Assembly (NCBI RefSeq): GCF_018780075.1
Contig: NZ_JADMKB010000043.1
Location: 1 to 61,570 of the forward strand
Reading direction: 5' to 3'
Source: Hydrogenophaga sp.
Lineage (GTDB): Bacteria; Pseudomonadota; Gammaproteobacteria; Burkholderiales; Burkholderiaceae_C
DNA length: 61,570 nt
The position numbers and the translations under genes are program-made. The notes beneath the pieces are model-generated. The model ran no database searches. It was not told where the DNA came from and saw only the letters and a list, made by a program, of their open reading frames with translations. Shown here piece after piece: positions 54,694 to 61,570 of the stretch. Each line of letters starts with the position of its first letter. Position 1 is the stretch's first letter.

Positions 54694-57347
54694 GCTTCGG
54701 TGCCCGCGTCGGTGTCGTCTCCAGCGTCGGTCGCATCCGGTGCATCACCTGCATCGGCCACGTTGGCGTCGTTCTCCACGATGCGCTGCAGGCCCGACAG
54801 CTCCGCGCCATCGTCCAGCGCGATCAGCGTCACGCCCTGCGTGGCGCGGCCCATTTCGCGGATCTCGCTCACCCGCGTGCGCACCAGCACGCCCTTGTCG
54901 GTGATCAGCATGATCTCGTCGTCGCTGTGCACCAGCGTGGCGGCCACGACCTTGCCATTGCGCTCGCTCTGCTGGATCGCGATCATGCCCTTGGTGCCAC
55001 GGCCGTGGCGGGTGTATTCACTGATCGGCGTGCGCTTGCCGTAGCCGTTGATGGTCGCGGTCAGCACGCTTTGCTGCTCGTCTTCGGCCACCAGCATGGC
55101 AATCACGCTCTGGCCGTCTTCGATCGTCATGCCGCGCACACCGCGGGCATTGCGGCCCAGCGGACGCACGTCGTTTTCGTCGAAACGCACGGCCTTGCCA
55201 CCGTCGCTGAACAGCATCACATCGTGCTGCCCATCGGTGAGCGCCGCGCCGATCAGGAAGTCGCCTTCGTCGAGGTTGACCGCGATGATGCCGCCCTTGC
55301 GCGGGTTGTTGAACTCGTCCAGCGAGGTTTTCTTCACGGTGCCCATGGACGTGGCCATGAACACAAAGCGGTTGTCGGGGAAGCTGCGCGCTTCACCGGT
55401 CAGCGCCAGCACCACGTTGATCTTCTCGCCCTCCTGCAGCGGGAACATGTTGACGATGGGGCGGCCGCGCGAGCCGCGCGAGCCCGCCGGCACTTCCCAC
55501 ACCTTGAGCCAGTACAGGCGGCCGCGGTTGGAGAAACACAGGATGTAGTCGTGCGTGTTGGCGATGAAGAGCTGGTCGATCCAGTCGTCTTCCTTGGTGG
55601 CGGTGGCCTGTTTGCCGCGTCCGCCGCGCTTTTGCGCCCGGTACTCGGAGAGCGGCTGGCTCTTGATGTAGCCGCTGTGACTGAGCGTGACCACCATGTC
55701 GGTGGGAGTGATCAGGTCTTCGGTGGACAGGTCTTGCGCGCTGTGCTCGATCTCGCTGCGGCGAGCGCCCAGCTTGGTCACGCCAAACTCCTGTTTCACA
55801 GCGGTCAGTTCTTCACCGATGATGGTGGACACACGCTCGGGCCGGGCCAGGATATCGAGCAGATCGTCGATTTCGGCCATCACGTCCTTGTACTCGGCGA
55901 CGATCTTGTCCTGCTCCAGTCCGGTCAGGCGTTGCAGACGCATCTGCAGGATTTCCTGGGCCTGCGTTTCGCTCAGTCGGTACAGGCCATCGCCCTGCAT
56001 GCCGAACTCACGTTCCAGACCGTCGGGGCGGTAGTCGTCGGCGTTGACCACGCCGCCATCCAGGCGGCTGCGGGTCAGCATCTCGCGCACCAGCTTGCTG
56101 TCCCAGCTGCGCGTCATCAGCTCGGCCTTGGCCACGGGCGGGGTGGGTGACTCGCGGATGATGCGAATGAACTCGTCGATGTTGGCCAGCGCCACGGCCA
56201 GGCCTTCGAGCACGTGGCCGCGTTCGCGCGCCTTGCGCAGTTCAAACACCGTGCGGCGCGTCACCACCTCGCGGCGGTGCTCCAGGAACACCTGGACCAG
56301 GTCCTTCAGATTGCACAGCTTGGGTTGGCCGTCGATCAGGGCCACCATGTTGATGCCGAAGGTGTCCTGCAACTGCGTCTGTTTGTACAGGTTGTTCAGC
56401 ACCACCTCGGGCACTTCGCCGCGCTTGAGTTCGATCACCAGGCGCATGCCCGACTTGTCCGACTCGTCCTGGATGTGGCTGATGCCCTCAATCTTCTTTT
56501 CATGCACCAGTTCGGCAATGCGCTCCTGGAGCGTCTTCTTGTTCACCTGGTAGGGCAGTTCGTCCACGATGATGGACTGGCGTTGGCCCTTGTCGATGTC
56601 CTCGAAATGGCACTTGGCGCGCATCACCACACGGCCTCGCCCTGTGCGGTAGCCATCTTTGACGCCATTGATGCCGTAGATGATGCCGCCGGTAGGGAAG
56701 TCGGGTGCCGGGATGATCTCCATCAGCTCGTCGATGGACGCTTCAGGGTGCTTGAGCAGGTGCAGACAGGCGTCCACCGACTCGTTGAGGTTGTGCGGTG
56801 GAATGTTGGTCGCCATGCCCACCGCGATGCCGCCCGAGCCGTTCACCAGCAGGTTGGGGAAGCGTGCCGGCAAAACCAACGGTTCTTTTTCCGAGCCGTC
56901 GTAGTTGGGACCGTAGTTGACGGTGTCTTTGTCGATGTCGGCCAGCATTTCGTGGGCGATCTTCGACATGCGGATTTCGGTGTATCGCATGGCGGCGGCG
57001 TTGTCGCCGTCCACGCTGCCGAAGTTGCCCTGGCCGTCCACCAGCATGTGACGCAGCGAAAAGTCTTGCGCCATGCGAACGATGGTGTCGTACACCGCCG
57101 AGTCGCCGTGTGGGTGGTACTTACCGATCACATCACCGACGATACGGGCCGATTTCTTGTACGGCCGGTTCCAGTCGTTGTTGAGCTCGTGCATGGCGAA
57201 CAGAACGCGACGATGCACCGGTTTCAGGCCGTCGCGCGCATCAGGCAGTGCGCGCCCCACGATCACGCTCATGGCGTAGTCGAGGTAGCTTCGGCGCATT
57301 TCCTCTTCAAGGCTGATGGGCAGGGTTTCTTTGGCGAACTGTGTCAT
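54690..57347 (-). CDS. gyrA: DNA gyrase subunit A
   Basis: An 885-residue topoisomerase subunit. The catalytic tyrosine is Y122 (AAAMRYTE). Positions S83 and D87 of the quinolone-resistance region are wild type. The GyrA box QKRGGRGK opens the C-terminal wrapping domain. The last 26 residues are an acidic aspartate- and alanine-rich tail. First gene of the serC-pheA-tyrA-aroA/cmk-rpsA run, all tightly spaced or overlapping. Confidence 0.97.
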   Translation of the reverse strand: MTQFAKETLPISLEEEMRRSYLDYAMSVIVGRALPDARDGLKPVHRRVLFAMHELNNDWNRPYKKSARIVGDVIGKYHPHGDSAVYDTIVRMAQDFSLRHMLVDGQGNFGSVDGDNAAAMRYTEIRMSKIAHEMLADIDKDTVNYGPNYDGSEKEPLVLPARFPNLLVNGSGGIAVGMATNIPPHNLNESVDACLHLLKHPEASIDELMEIIPAPDFPTGGIIYGINGVKDGYRTGRGRVVMRAKCHFEDIDKGQRQSIIVDELPYQVNKKTLQERIAELVHEKKIEGISHIQDESDKSGMRLVIELKRGEVPEVVLNNLYKQTQLQDTFGINMVALIDGQPKLCNLKDLVQVFLEHRREVVTRRTVFELRKARERGHVLEGLAVALANIDEFIRIIRESPTPPVAKAELMTRSWDSKLVREMLTRSRLDGGVVNADDYRPDGLEREFGMQGDGLYRLSETQAQEILQMRLQRLTGLEQDKIVAEYKDVMAEIDDLLDILARPERVSTIIGEELTAVKQEFGVTKLGARRSEIEHSAQDLSTEDLITPTDMVVTLSHSGYIKSQPLSEYRAQKRGGRGKQATATKEDDWIDQLFIANTHDYILCFSNRGRLYWLKVWEVPAGSRGSRGRPIVNMFPLQEGEKINVVLALTGEARSFPDNRFVFMATSMGTVKKTSLDEFNNPRKGGIIAVNLDEGDFLIGAALTDGQHDVMLFSDGGKAVRFDENDVRPLGRNARGVRGMTIEDGQSVIAMLVAEDEQQSVLTATINGYGKRTPISEYTRHGRGTKGMIAIQQSERNGKVVAATLVHSDDEIMLITDKGVLVRTRVSEIREMGRATQGVTLIALDDGAELSGLQRIVENDANVADAGDAPDATDAGDDTDAGTEA

Positions 57348-57391
57348 GAGCGGTGAAGAGAGGTCCGTGTACAGCCTGTGGGCAACCGCTC

Positions 57392-57397
57392 ATTTTA
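57392..57397 (-). promoter_or_regulatory. -10 element candidate of gyrA
   Basis: TAAAAT on the minus strand, 45 bases before the gyrA start codon, inside an AT-rich patch. No good -35 partner at 16-18 bases was found, so activity is uncertain. Confidence 0.4.
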
Positions 57398-57502
57398 AAT
57401 GACAGGCTGGCATGTGACTTGCCGCTGTGCTTGTTGTGTTCCGGCAACGATCGCGCTAATTGTCTGAACTGGGGTGACTCCCGTGTCCCTCCGCCCTGAT
57501 TC

Positions 57503-57530
57503 TTGTTTCACACGCTTGTGGCACAATAAT
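57503..57530 (+). promoter_or_regulatory. Promoter candidate of ompA
   Basis: TTGTTT (57503-57508), 16 bases, AATAAT (57525-57530), which matches five of six bases of TATAAT. It implies a leader of about 75 bases before the ompA start. Confidence 0.5.
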
Positions 57531-57610
57531 TTCAGCGTTTCAAGTGGTGGTCACTTCAAGCGTGATTGTTGACATCCAGCCCGTCCGCGGCTTACTCCAA
57601 GAGGAAAACC

Positions 57611-58282
57611 ATGAAAAAACTGAACACAGTGGCAATGCTGTTTGCAACCGCCGCCATGGCATCGGCCGCCTTTGCAGCGCCTTCCAGCGGTACCGCAACG
57701 AACGACAATTGGCGCAGTGGCCATGGCAATCTTCAGTGGAAAAACGGCGACGGATCGCTCTGCTGGCGCGATGCCAACTGGACCCCAGCCACCGCTGCCA
57801 AAGGCTGTGACGGCGCCATCGTGCCTGCACCGGCTCCTGCCCCCGCACCTGCTCCCGTTGCTGCACCGGCTCCTGCCCCCGCACCTGCTCCGGCACCTGC
57901 CGCAGCGCCTGCCGCTCCGGCCGCCACCAAGGTCACCTATGCCGCCGATGCGTTCTTTGATTTCGACAAGTCCGTGGTCAAGCCCGAAGGCAAAGCCAAG
58001 CTGGACGATCTGGCAAGCAAGGTCAGCGGCATCAACCTGGAAGTGGTGATCGCCGTCGGCCACACCGACTCCAAGGGCACCGCTACCTACAACCAGGCCC
58101 TGTCCGTTCGCCGCGCCGAAGCTGTGAAGGCTTATCTGGTGAGCAAGGGCATTGAAAGCAACCGCGTGTACACCGAAGGCAAGGGTCTGACCCAGCCTGT
58201 GGCCGACAACGCTACCTCCGAAGGCCGCGCCAAGAACCGCCGCGTCGAAGTGGAAGTCGTCGGCACGCGCACCAACAAGTAA
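57611..58282 (+). CDS. ompA: OmpA family outer membrane/peptidoglycan-binding protein
   Basis: A 223-residue protein with signal peptide (1-22, ending AFA), a short N-terminal region instead of the 8-stranded barrel, a Pro-Ala linker of about 40 residues, and an OmpA-like peptidoglycan-binding domain (FFDFDKSVV near 118-126, GHTDSKG, NRRVEVEV). AGAGGA precedes the ATG at 57611. Frequent in Burkholderiales at this place. A strong terminator follows. Confidence 0.92.
   Translation: MKKLNTVAMLFATAAMASAAFAAPSSGTATNDNWRSGHGNLQWKNGDGSLCWRDANWTPATAAKGCDGAIVPAPAPAPAPAPVAAPAPAPAPAPAPAAAPAAPAATKVTYAADAFFDFDKSVVKPEGKAKLDDLASKVSGINLEVVIAVGHTDSKGTATYNQALSVRRAEAVKAYLVSKGIESNRVYTEGKGLTQPVADNATSEGRAKNRRVEVEVVGTRTNK
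57826..57891 (+). repeat. 36-base direct repeat in the ompA linker
   Basis: Two identical 30-base units at 57826-57855 and 57862-57891, period 36 bases (12 codons), encode the Pro-Ala linker. Slippage would change linker length in steps of 12 residues without a frameshift. Confidence 0.85.
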
Positions 58283-58307
58283 GCTTTGCTGGCTGCGTTC
58301 CCAACGC

Positions 58308-58342
58308 ATGGCCCCAGGCGCGAAAGCGTCTGGGGCCATTTT
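58308..58342 (+). terminator. Rho-independent terminator of ompA
   Basis: ATGGCCCCAGGCGC-gaaa-GCGTCTGGGGCCAT, a 14-base stem (one G-T pair) with a GAAA tetraloop followed by a T-run. Begins 26 bases after the ompA stop. Confidence 0.9.
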
Positions 58343-58354
58343 CGTGGCCTGTTG

Positions 58355-58903
58355 GTGTGTCGAGCGGGTGTTTTCTGGTGTGCGGCGGTGTGGATCGGTT
58401 GCGCCGTGTTGGCGTGGAGAACCGCTCATTCGGAGACACGCCCCTCCAGGAACTTCTTCCCTGTGGTCCGCGCCATAGGCGCTGACTGCCAGGCGATCTG
58501 GTCCATCAGGCCTGCCACACCGGTGGTGGTGATGCTGATTTCGCCGCGGATGGTCTACAGCATGTCCGAATGGCCTCGCATGAGGTCGGCTGCTTTGGCA
58601 GCGGGCTTCGAGGTGGTGACCTGGAAAGCGCCGGGGATTGCCCCTCACGAGTGGGTCCAAGCCGTTCGGGCGGCTCGCTGGACACCCCTGCAGAGTGCCT
58701 CGATCGGAGAGGCGCCGTCGACGTGTTCCGAGTGGTTCCAAGGCCTCAATCACTTCCCCTTCAGCTCCGTTGTTCTGGATGATCAGATTCACGGGTGGCC
58801 GATCTGGGGTGTGCTGCCCGATGCGGCTTGGGTTGCGTCGCTGGCGCTGCGCCTGGAAGCCCTGAAGGATGCGCGCATCCGCAACAAACTGAAATTCCCA
58901 TGA
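58355..58903 (+). CDS. Exported protein of unknown function
   Basis: Not recognised. About 182 residues if the GTG at 58355 is the start; the frame is open further upstream into the ompA terminator, so a start after it is needed, and CTG/TTG codons at 58349-58352 are alternatives. A hydrophobic stretch (about 4-22) ending near HSE acts as signal or anchor. The rest has PVVVMLISPRMVYSMSEW and AGFEVVTWKAPG segments, an alternating beta-alpha pattern like a small Rossmann domain. Its stop overlaps the start of the next exported protein (ATGA), so the two are co-translated and may work together. Confidence 0.65.
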   Translation: MCRAGVFWCAAVWIGCAVLAWRTAHSETRPSRNFFPVVRAIGADCQAIWSIRPATPVVVMLISPRMVYSMSEWPRMRSAALAAGFEVVTWKAPGIAPHEWVQAVRAARWTPLQSASIGEAPSTCSEWFQGLNHFPFSSVVLDDQIHGWPIWGVLPDAAWVASLALRLEALKDARIRNKLKFP

Positions 58904-60105
58904 TGCCATCGGTTGATGCGGCCTGTGTTCATCTTCTGGCTCTGCTCATGGCCTTGGCCGTGCCGGCCCAGGCCCGCGAGCCCAACAACGTCTGCGTCGA
59001 CGCCGTGAGCTATTTGCCTCTGGACGCCGAGATGGTGGGGTTGGACAGCAATGGCGTTCCTGCATTGGGTACCTACGAACGCATCAGCCCGGATGGGCGC
59101 TTTGTCCTGCGCTCGTTTTCCGGCGCGAGGTTGGGCGAGGTGTCGCTGATCGAACTGCCGGCGGACACGGCCGGTCGGCTTGCGGTGTACAGAACGCCGC
59201 TCAGCAACGAGGCGTTTCCGGTACAGGGCACCTGGCGCTACGTGGTCGATGTCGATGGGCGCCACTTTCGGTTCGCCGATGTGGTGCAGCAGCAAGAGCA
59301 GGCGAAACCACGGTTTCAAGGCGGCATGCGCGGTTTCTATGCCGCCGCTGCAGAGTTGACGCGGGTCAAGTCCGACGACAAATCTCTGGTCTGGATTCGT
59401 TCCATGAGCTGGCCGCAGGGCGACCGGGGGGGGCAGGGCACTGGACCGCTGCAGGTGCGCACGATGGGTGTGCGTGATCAGGGTGACCTGGTGGAGGTTG
59501 TGTCGGACAGCGGTCCGCAATTCATCTGCGGGGCGCGGGGCAGTGTCGATGGCGGGGTGTACACCTTGCCCATGATTTCGGTGGACGGGCTGGAATTTTC
59601 GGCGATTCCCATCAATCCGCGTGTCGGACAACCCAGCATGCGGGTTTACGGACTGGCGAACGACGCACTTGCCGCTGCGCACCCCTGCGATCTGCGCGTG
59701 GACTTGCATGCTGCGCCTGGCAAGGCGGTGTTTGGCTTTGCCGGTGCCCGATCGGCGATGTTGATCTACACGGACAACGCCAGCGTGTACTTCGTGGACC
59801 GGCATCCTGCATTGCGCGACCAGGTGTTTCGCATCGAAGACACGCAAACCCAAGTGCTGGCCAGTGCGTTTCCCGGTCTGACCCGAGATGGACGCATTGT
59901 GTTTGGGGCCAGCTGGAAGGAGTGCCCCTCCCGCGGGGTGTGCCTCGATCGTGCGGGTTATGTGGTCGCCGACCCATACCAAAACCCCGACTACCGCCAG
60001 CAACTCCAGCGATTGGGGCTGTCGCCGGACAAGGCCTGCATCACGCGGCGCGATGTCCTGCAAGAGCGGCGGCGCTTTGCGACGCAACACGGACTCAAGC
60101 CCTGA
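58900..60105 (+). CDS. Secreted protein of unknown function
   Basis: Not recognised. A 401-residue protein with a signal peptide (1-26, ending AQA) and no later membrane helix. The remainder is rich in beta strands and has repeats of the kind SPDGRFVLRSFSG and TRDGRIVFGAS, as in beta-propeller-like domains (WD/PQQ-type). Cysteines at several places could form disulfides in the periplasm. Starts with two ATGs (58900, 58903); the first overlaps the upstream stop. The pair 58355-60105 sits between ompA and ubiG. Confidence 0.75.
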   Translation: MMPSVDAACVHLLALLMALAVPAQAREPNNVCVDAVSYLPLDAEMVGLDSNGVPALGTYERISPDGRFVLRSFSGARLGEVSLIELPADTAGRLAVYRTPLSNEAFPVQGTWRYVVDVDGRHFRFADVVQQQEQAKPRFQGGMRGFYAAAAELTRVKSDDKSLVWIRSMSWPQGDRGGQGTGPLQVRTMGVRDQGDLVEVVSDSGPQFICGARGSVDGGVYTLPMISVDGLEFSAIPINPRVGQPSMRVYGLANDALAAAHPCDLRVDLHAAPGKAVFGFAGARSAMLIYTDNASVYFVDRHPALRDQVFRIEDTQTQVLASAFPGLTRDGRIVFGASWKECPSRGVCLDRAGYVVADPYQNPDYRQQLQRLGLSPDKACITRRDVLQERRRFATQHGLKP

Positions 60106-60126
60106 AGCCGTGGGAAAATCCTGGGC

Positions 60127-60831
60127 ATGAACCCCGTCAATGCCGATCCGGCCGAACTCGCCAAGTTTTCCGACCTTGCTCACCGCTGGTGGGACCCCGA
60201 GAGTGAATTCCGTCCCTTGCACCAGATCAACCCGCTGCGGCTGGCCTGGATCGAGGGGTTGGCCCCGCTCGCGGGTCGGAGGGTTCTCGATGTGGGTTGC
60301 GGTGGCGGCATCCTGTCGGACTCGATGGCACGCAAAGGTGCCGACGTGACCGGCATCGACCTCTCCAGCAAGGCGCTCAAAGTGGCGCAGCTGCACGCGC
60401 TGGAAGCCGGAACCCACCAGGTCAGCTACCGCGAAATCAGCGCCGAGGCGATGGCACAGGAGCAGCCAGCGTCGTTCGACGTGGTTACCTGCATGGAGAT
60501 GCTCGAGCACGTCCCCGACCCAGCCTCCGTGGTGCGCGCCTGCGCCGCGCTGGTGAAGCCCGGTGGATGGGTGTTCTTCTCGACCATCAACCGCAATCCG
60601 AAGTCTTTCCTGTTCGCCATCGTCGGTGCAGAGTACCTGCTGCGGATGTTGCCCAAGGGCACCCACGAATATGCCAAGATGATCCGTCCGAGCGAGTTGG
60701 CGCGCTACTGCCGTGCGGCCGATCTGACGCTGGAGCACACACGTGGCATGGAATACAACCCGCTGTCCCAGCGCTATTGGCTGAGTGACGACACCAGCGT
60801 CAACTACATGATGGCCACACGCCGACCATGA
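60127..60831 (+). CDS. ubiG: Ubiquinone biosynthesis O-methyltransferase
   Basis: A 234-residue SAM-dependent methyltransferase for both O-methylation steps of ubiquinone. SAM motif VLDVGCGGG at 53-61; EMLEHVPDP follows. Overlaps gph by four bases (ATGA). Confidence 0.95.
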   Translation: MNPVNADPAELAKFSDLAHRWWDPESEFRPLHQINPLRLAWIEGLAPLAGRRVLDVGCGGGILSDSMARKGADVTGIDLSSKALKVAQLHALEAGTHQVSYREISAEAMAQEQPASFDVVTCMEMLEHVPDPASVVRACAALVKPGGWVFFSTINRNPKSFLFAIVGAEYLLRMLPKGTHEYAKMIRPSELARYCRAADLTLEHTRGMEYNPLSQRYWLSDDTSVNYMMATRRP

Positions 60832-61502
60832 GCGTGGTGTTTCGTGGCATACGGGCCGTGTTGTTCGATCTGGATGGCACCTTGATTGACAGCGCTCCCG
60901 ACCTGGGGGCTGCCGCCAATGCGATGCTGGTGCGCCGGGGGCGCGAAGCCATTTCTCTCGATCAGTACCGGGCATTGGCTGGTTCGGGTGCACGGGGCAT
61001 GTTGCGGGTGGCTTTTGGCATCGATCCCGGGCAAAAGGACTTTGAGTTGCTCAAGCAGGAGTTCTTCTCCGAGTACCAAGCGTGTCTCACCGCAAGCACC
61101 CAAGCCTTTGACGGCGTCAGCGGCATGTTGGCGGCGCTTGGGCATGCTGGTTTGCCCTGGGGCGTGGTCACCAACAAAGGGGCGCGATTCACGGGGCCCT
61201 TGACCTGCGCCATGGGACTGTTTGCCACCGCGGCCACCGTCATCAGCGGCGACACGACGCCACACGCCAAGCCTCATCCAGCGCCGTTGTTTGAGGCCGC
61301 CCGGCGACTGGCGCTACCGCCGGAAGCATGCCTTTATGTGGGTGATGATCTGCGCGACATCCAGGCCGGTCAGGCAGCAGGCATGAAAACGGTCGCCGCG
61401 ATGTACGGTTACCTGGGTCAAGGGACCGATGTGAGCAGTTGGGGAGCGGACGCTTCAATATCTTCTCCCGCCGACCTCTTGCAATTGCTCGAACTGCCTT
61501 AA
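60828..61502 (+). CDS. gph: Phosphoglycolate phosphatase
   Basis: A 224-residue HAD phosphatase: D14-x-D16-G-T18 ([10 protein letters not shown]), VVTNKG, and GDDLRD motifs. Removes phosphoglycolate made during DNA repair or by Rubisco. Placed between ubiG and ssrA. Confidence 0.93.
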   Translation: MSVVFRGIRAVLFDLDGTLIDSAPDLGAAANAMLVRRGREAISLDQYRALAGSGARGMLRVAFGIDPGQKDFELLKQEFFSEYQACLTASTQAFDGVSGMLAALGHAGLPWGVVTNKGARFTGPLTCAMGLFATAATVISGDTTPHAKPHPAPLFEAARRLALPPEACLYVGDDLRDIQAGQAAGMKTVAAMYGYLGQGTDVSSWGADASISSPADLLQLLELP

Positions 61503-61515
61503 ACTTGATGACTCT

Positions 61516-61570
61516 GGGGCTGCACTGGTTTCGACGTGGGTTCGGACACGCAGCAGGGCATGTCGAGGTT
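61516..61570 (+). ncRNA. ssrA: tmRNA, 5' end (truncated)
   Basis: GGGGCTGCACTGGTTTCGAC matches the conserved 5' acceptor and D-like part of tmRNA. The remaining RNA, including the tag frame, lies beyond the window. It starts 13 bases after the gph stop. Confidence 0.9.

Overview
The window is high-GC chromosomal DNA from a betaproteobacterium. The block gyrA-serC-pheA-tyrA-aroA/cmk-rpsA-ihfB-lapA-lapB, the neighbouring ompA-ubiG-gph-ssrA, and an aroA-cmk fusion point to Burkholderiales, most likely Comamonadaceae (a Hydrogenophaga-like organism). This is inferred from gene order and protein character; no database search was run.

Layout. Positions 1-2169 hold the start of a sigma-54 type activator gene (minus strand, cut by the window edge) and, divergently, a PedF-like cytochrome c and a periplasmic binding protein of the kind found with PQQ alcohol dehydrogenases. 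Positions 2429-11449 (minus) carry a short GAF/Fis regulator and a seven-gene molybdenum hydroxylase cluster: small, large and medium subunits related to form II CO dehydrogenase, then MoxR ATPase, VWA protein, CoxG and XdhC/CoxI maturation genes. Positions 11892-22308 (plus) form a probable tungsten region: an AorABC-type aldehyde oxidoreductase, a MoaD-like protein, a small unknown protein, a LysR regulator and a two-subunit NAD-linked formate dehydrogenase like the W-containing FDH1 of methylotrophs. An OsmC protein and an NsrR-like Rrf2 regulator follow.

Positions 23567-34307 (minus) are a complete nitrous oxide reduction locus: a small CxxC membrane protein, nosZ, nosR, nosD, nosF, nosY, two tandem nosL-type genes, a lipoprotein cytochrome c and an ApbE flavin transferase. 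Perfect FNR/NNR-type boxes lie upstream of both ends of this locus. Positions 34445-37147 hold a flavoprotein, crcB and rdgC. Positions 37254-39963 encode the 5-oxoprolinase PxpABC. A MarR-like regulator diverges from a TRAP transporter (40929-43712), which is followed by an FAD amino-acid oxidase and an Asp/Glu-type racemase. From 45830 on the content is core housekeeping: envelope proteins LapAB, IHF, ribosomal protein S1, aromatic amino acid and serine biosynthesis, gyrase A, OmpA, two unknown exported proteins, UbiG, phosphoglycolate phosphatase and the 5' end of tmRNA.

Together the accessory part describes a metabolically flexible, facultatively denitrifying organism that oxidises alcohols, aldehydes and formate and can end respiration at N2O. 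The most unusual features are a repeat family of ten copies, each directly behind a stop codon in the same orientation relative to the gene it follows; the adjacent putative tungsten enzymes with shared palindromes; a hairpin that would mask the pxpA ribosome binding site; and three tandem 11-bp iterons between the MarR-like gene and the TRAP operon.
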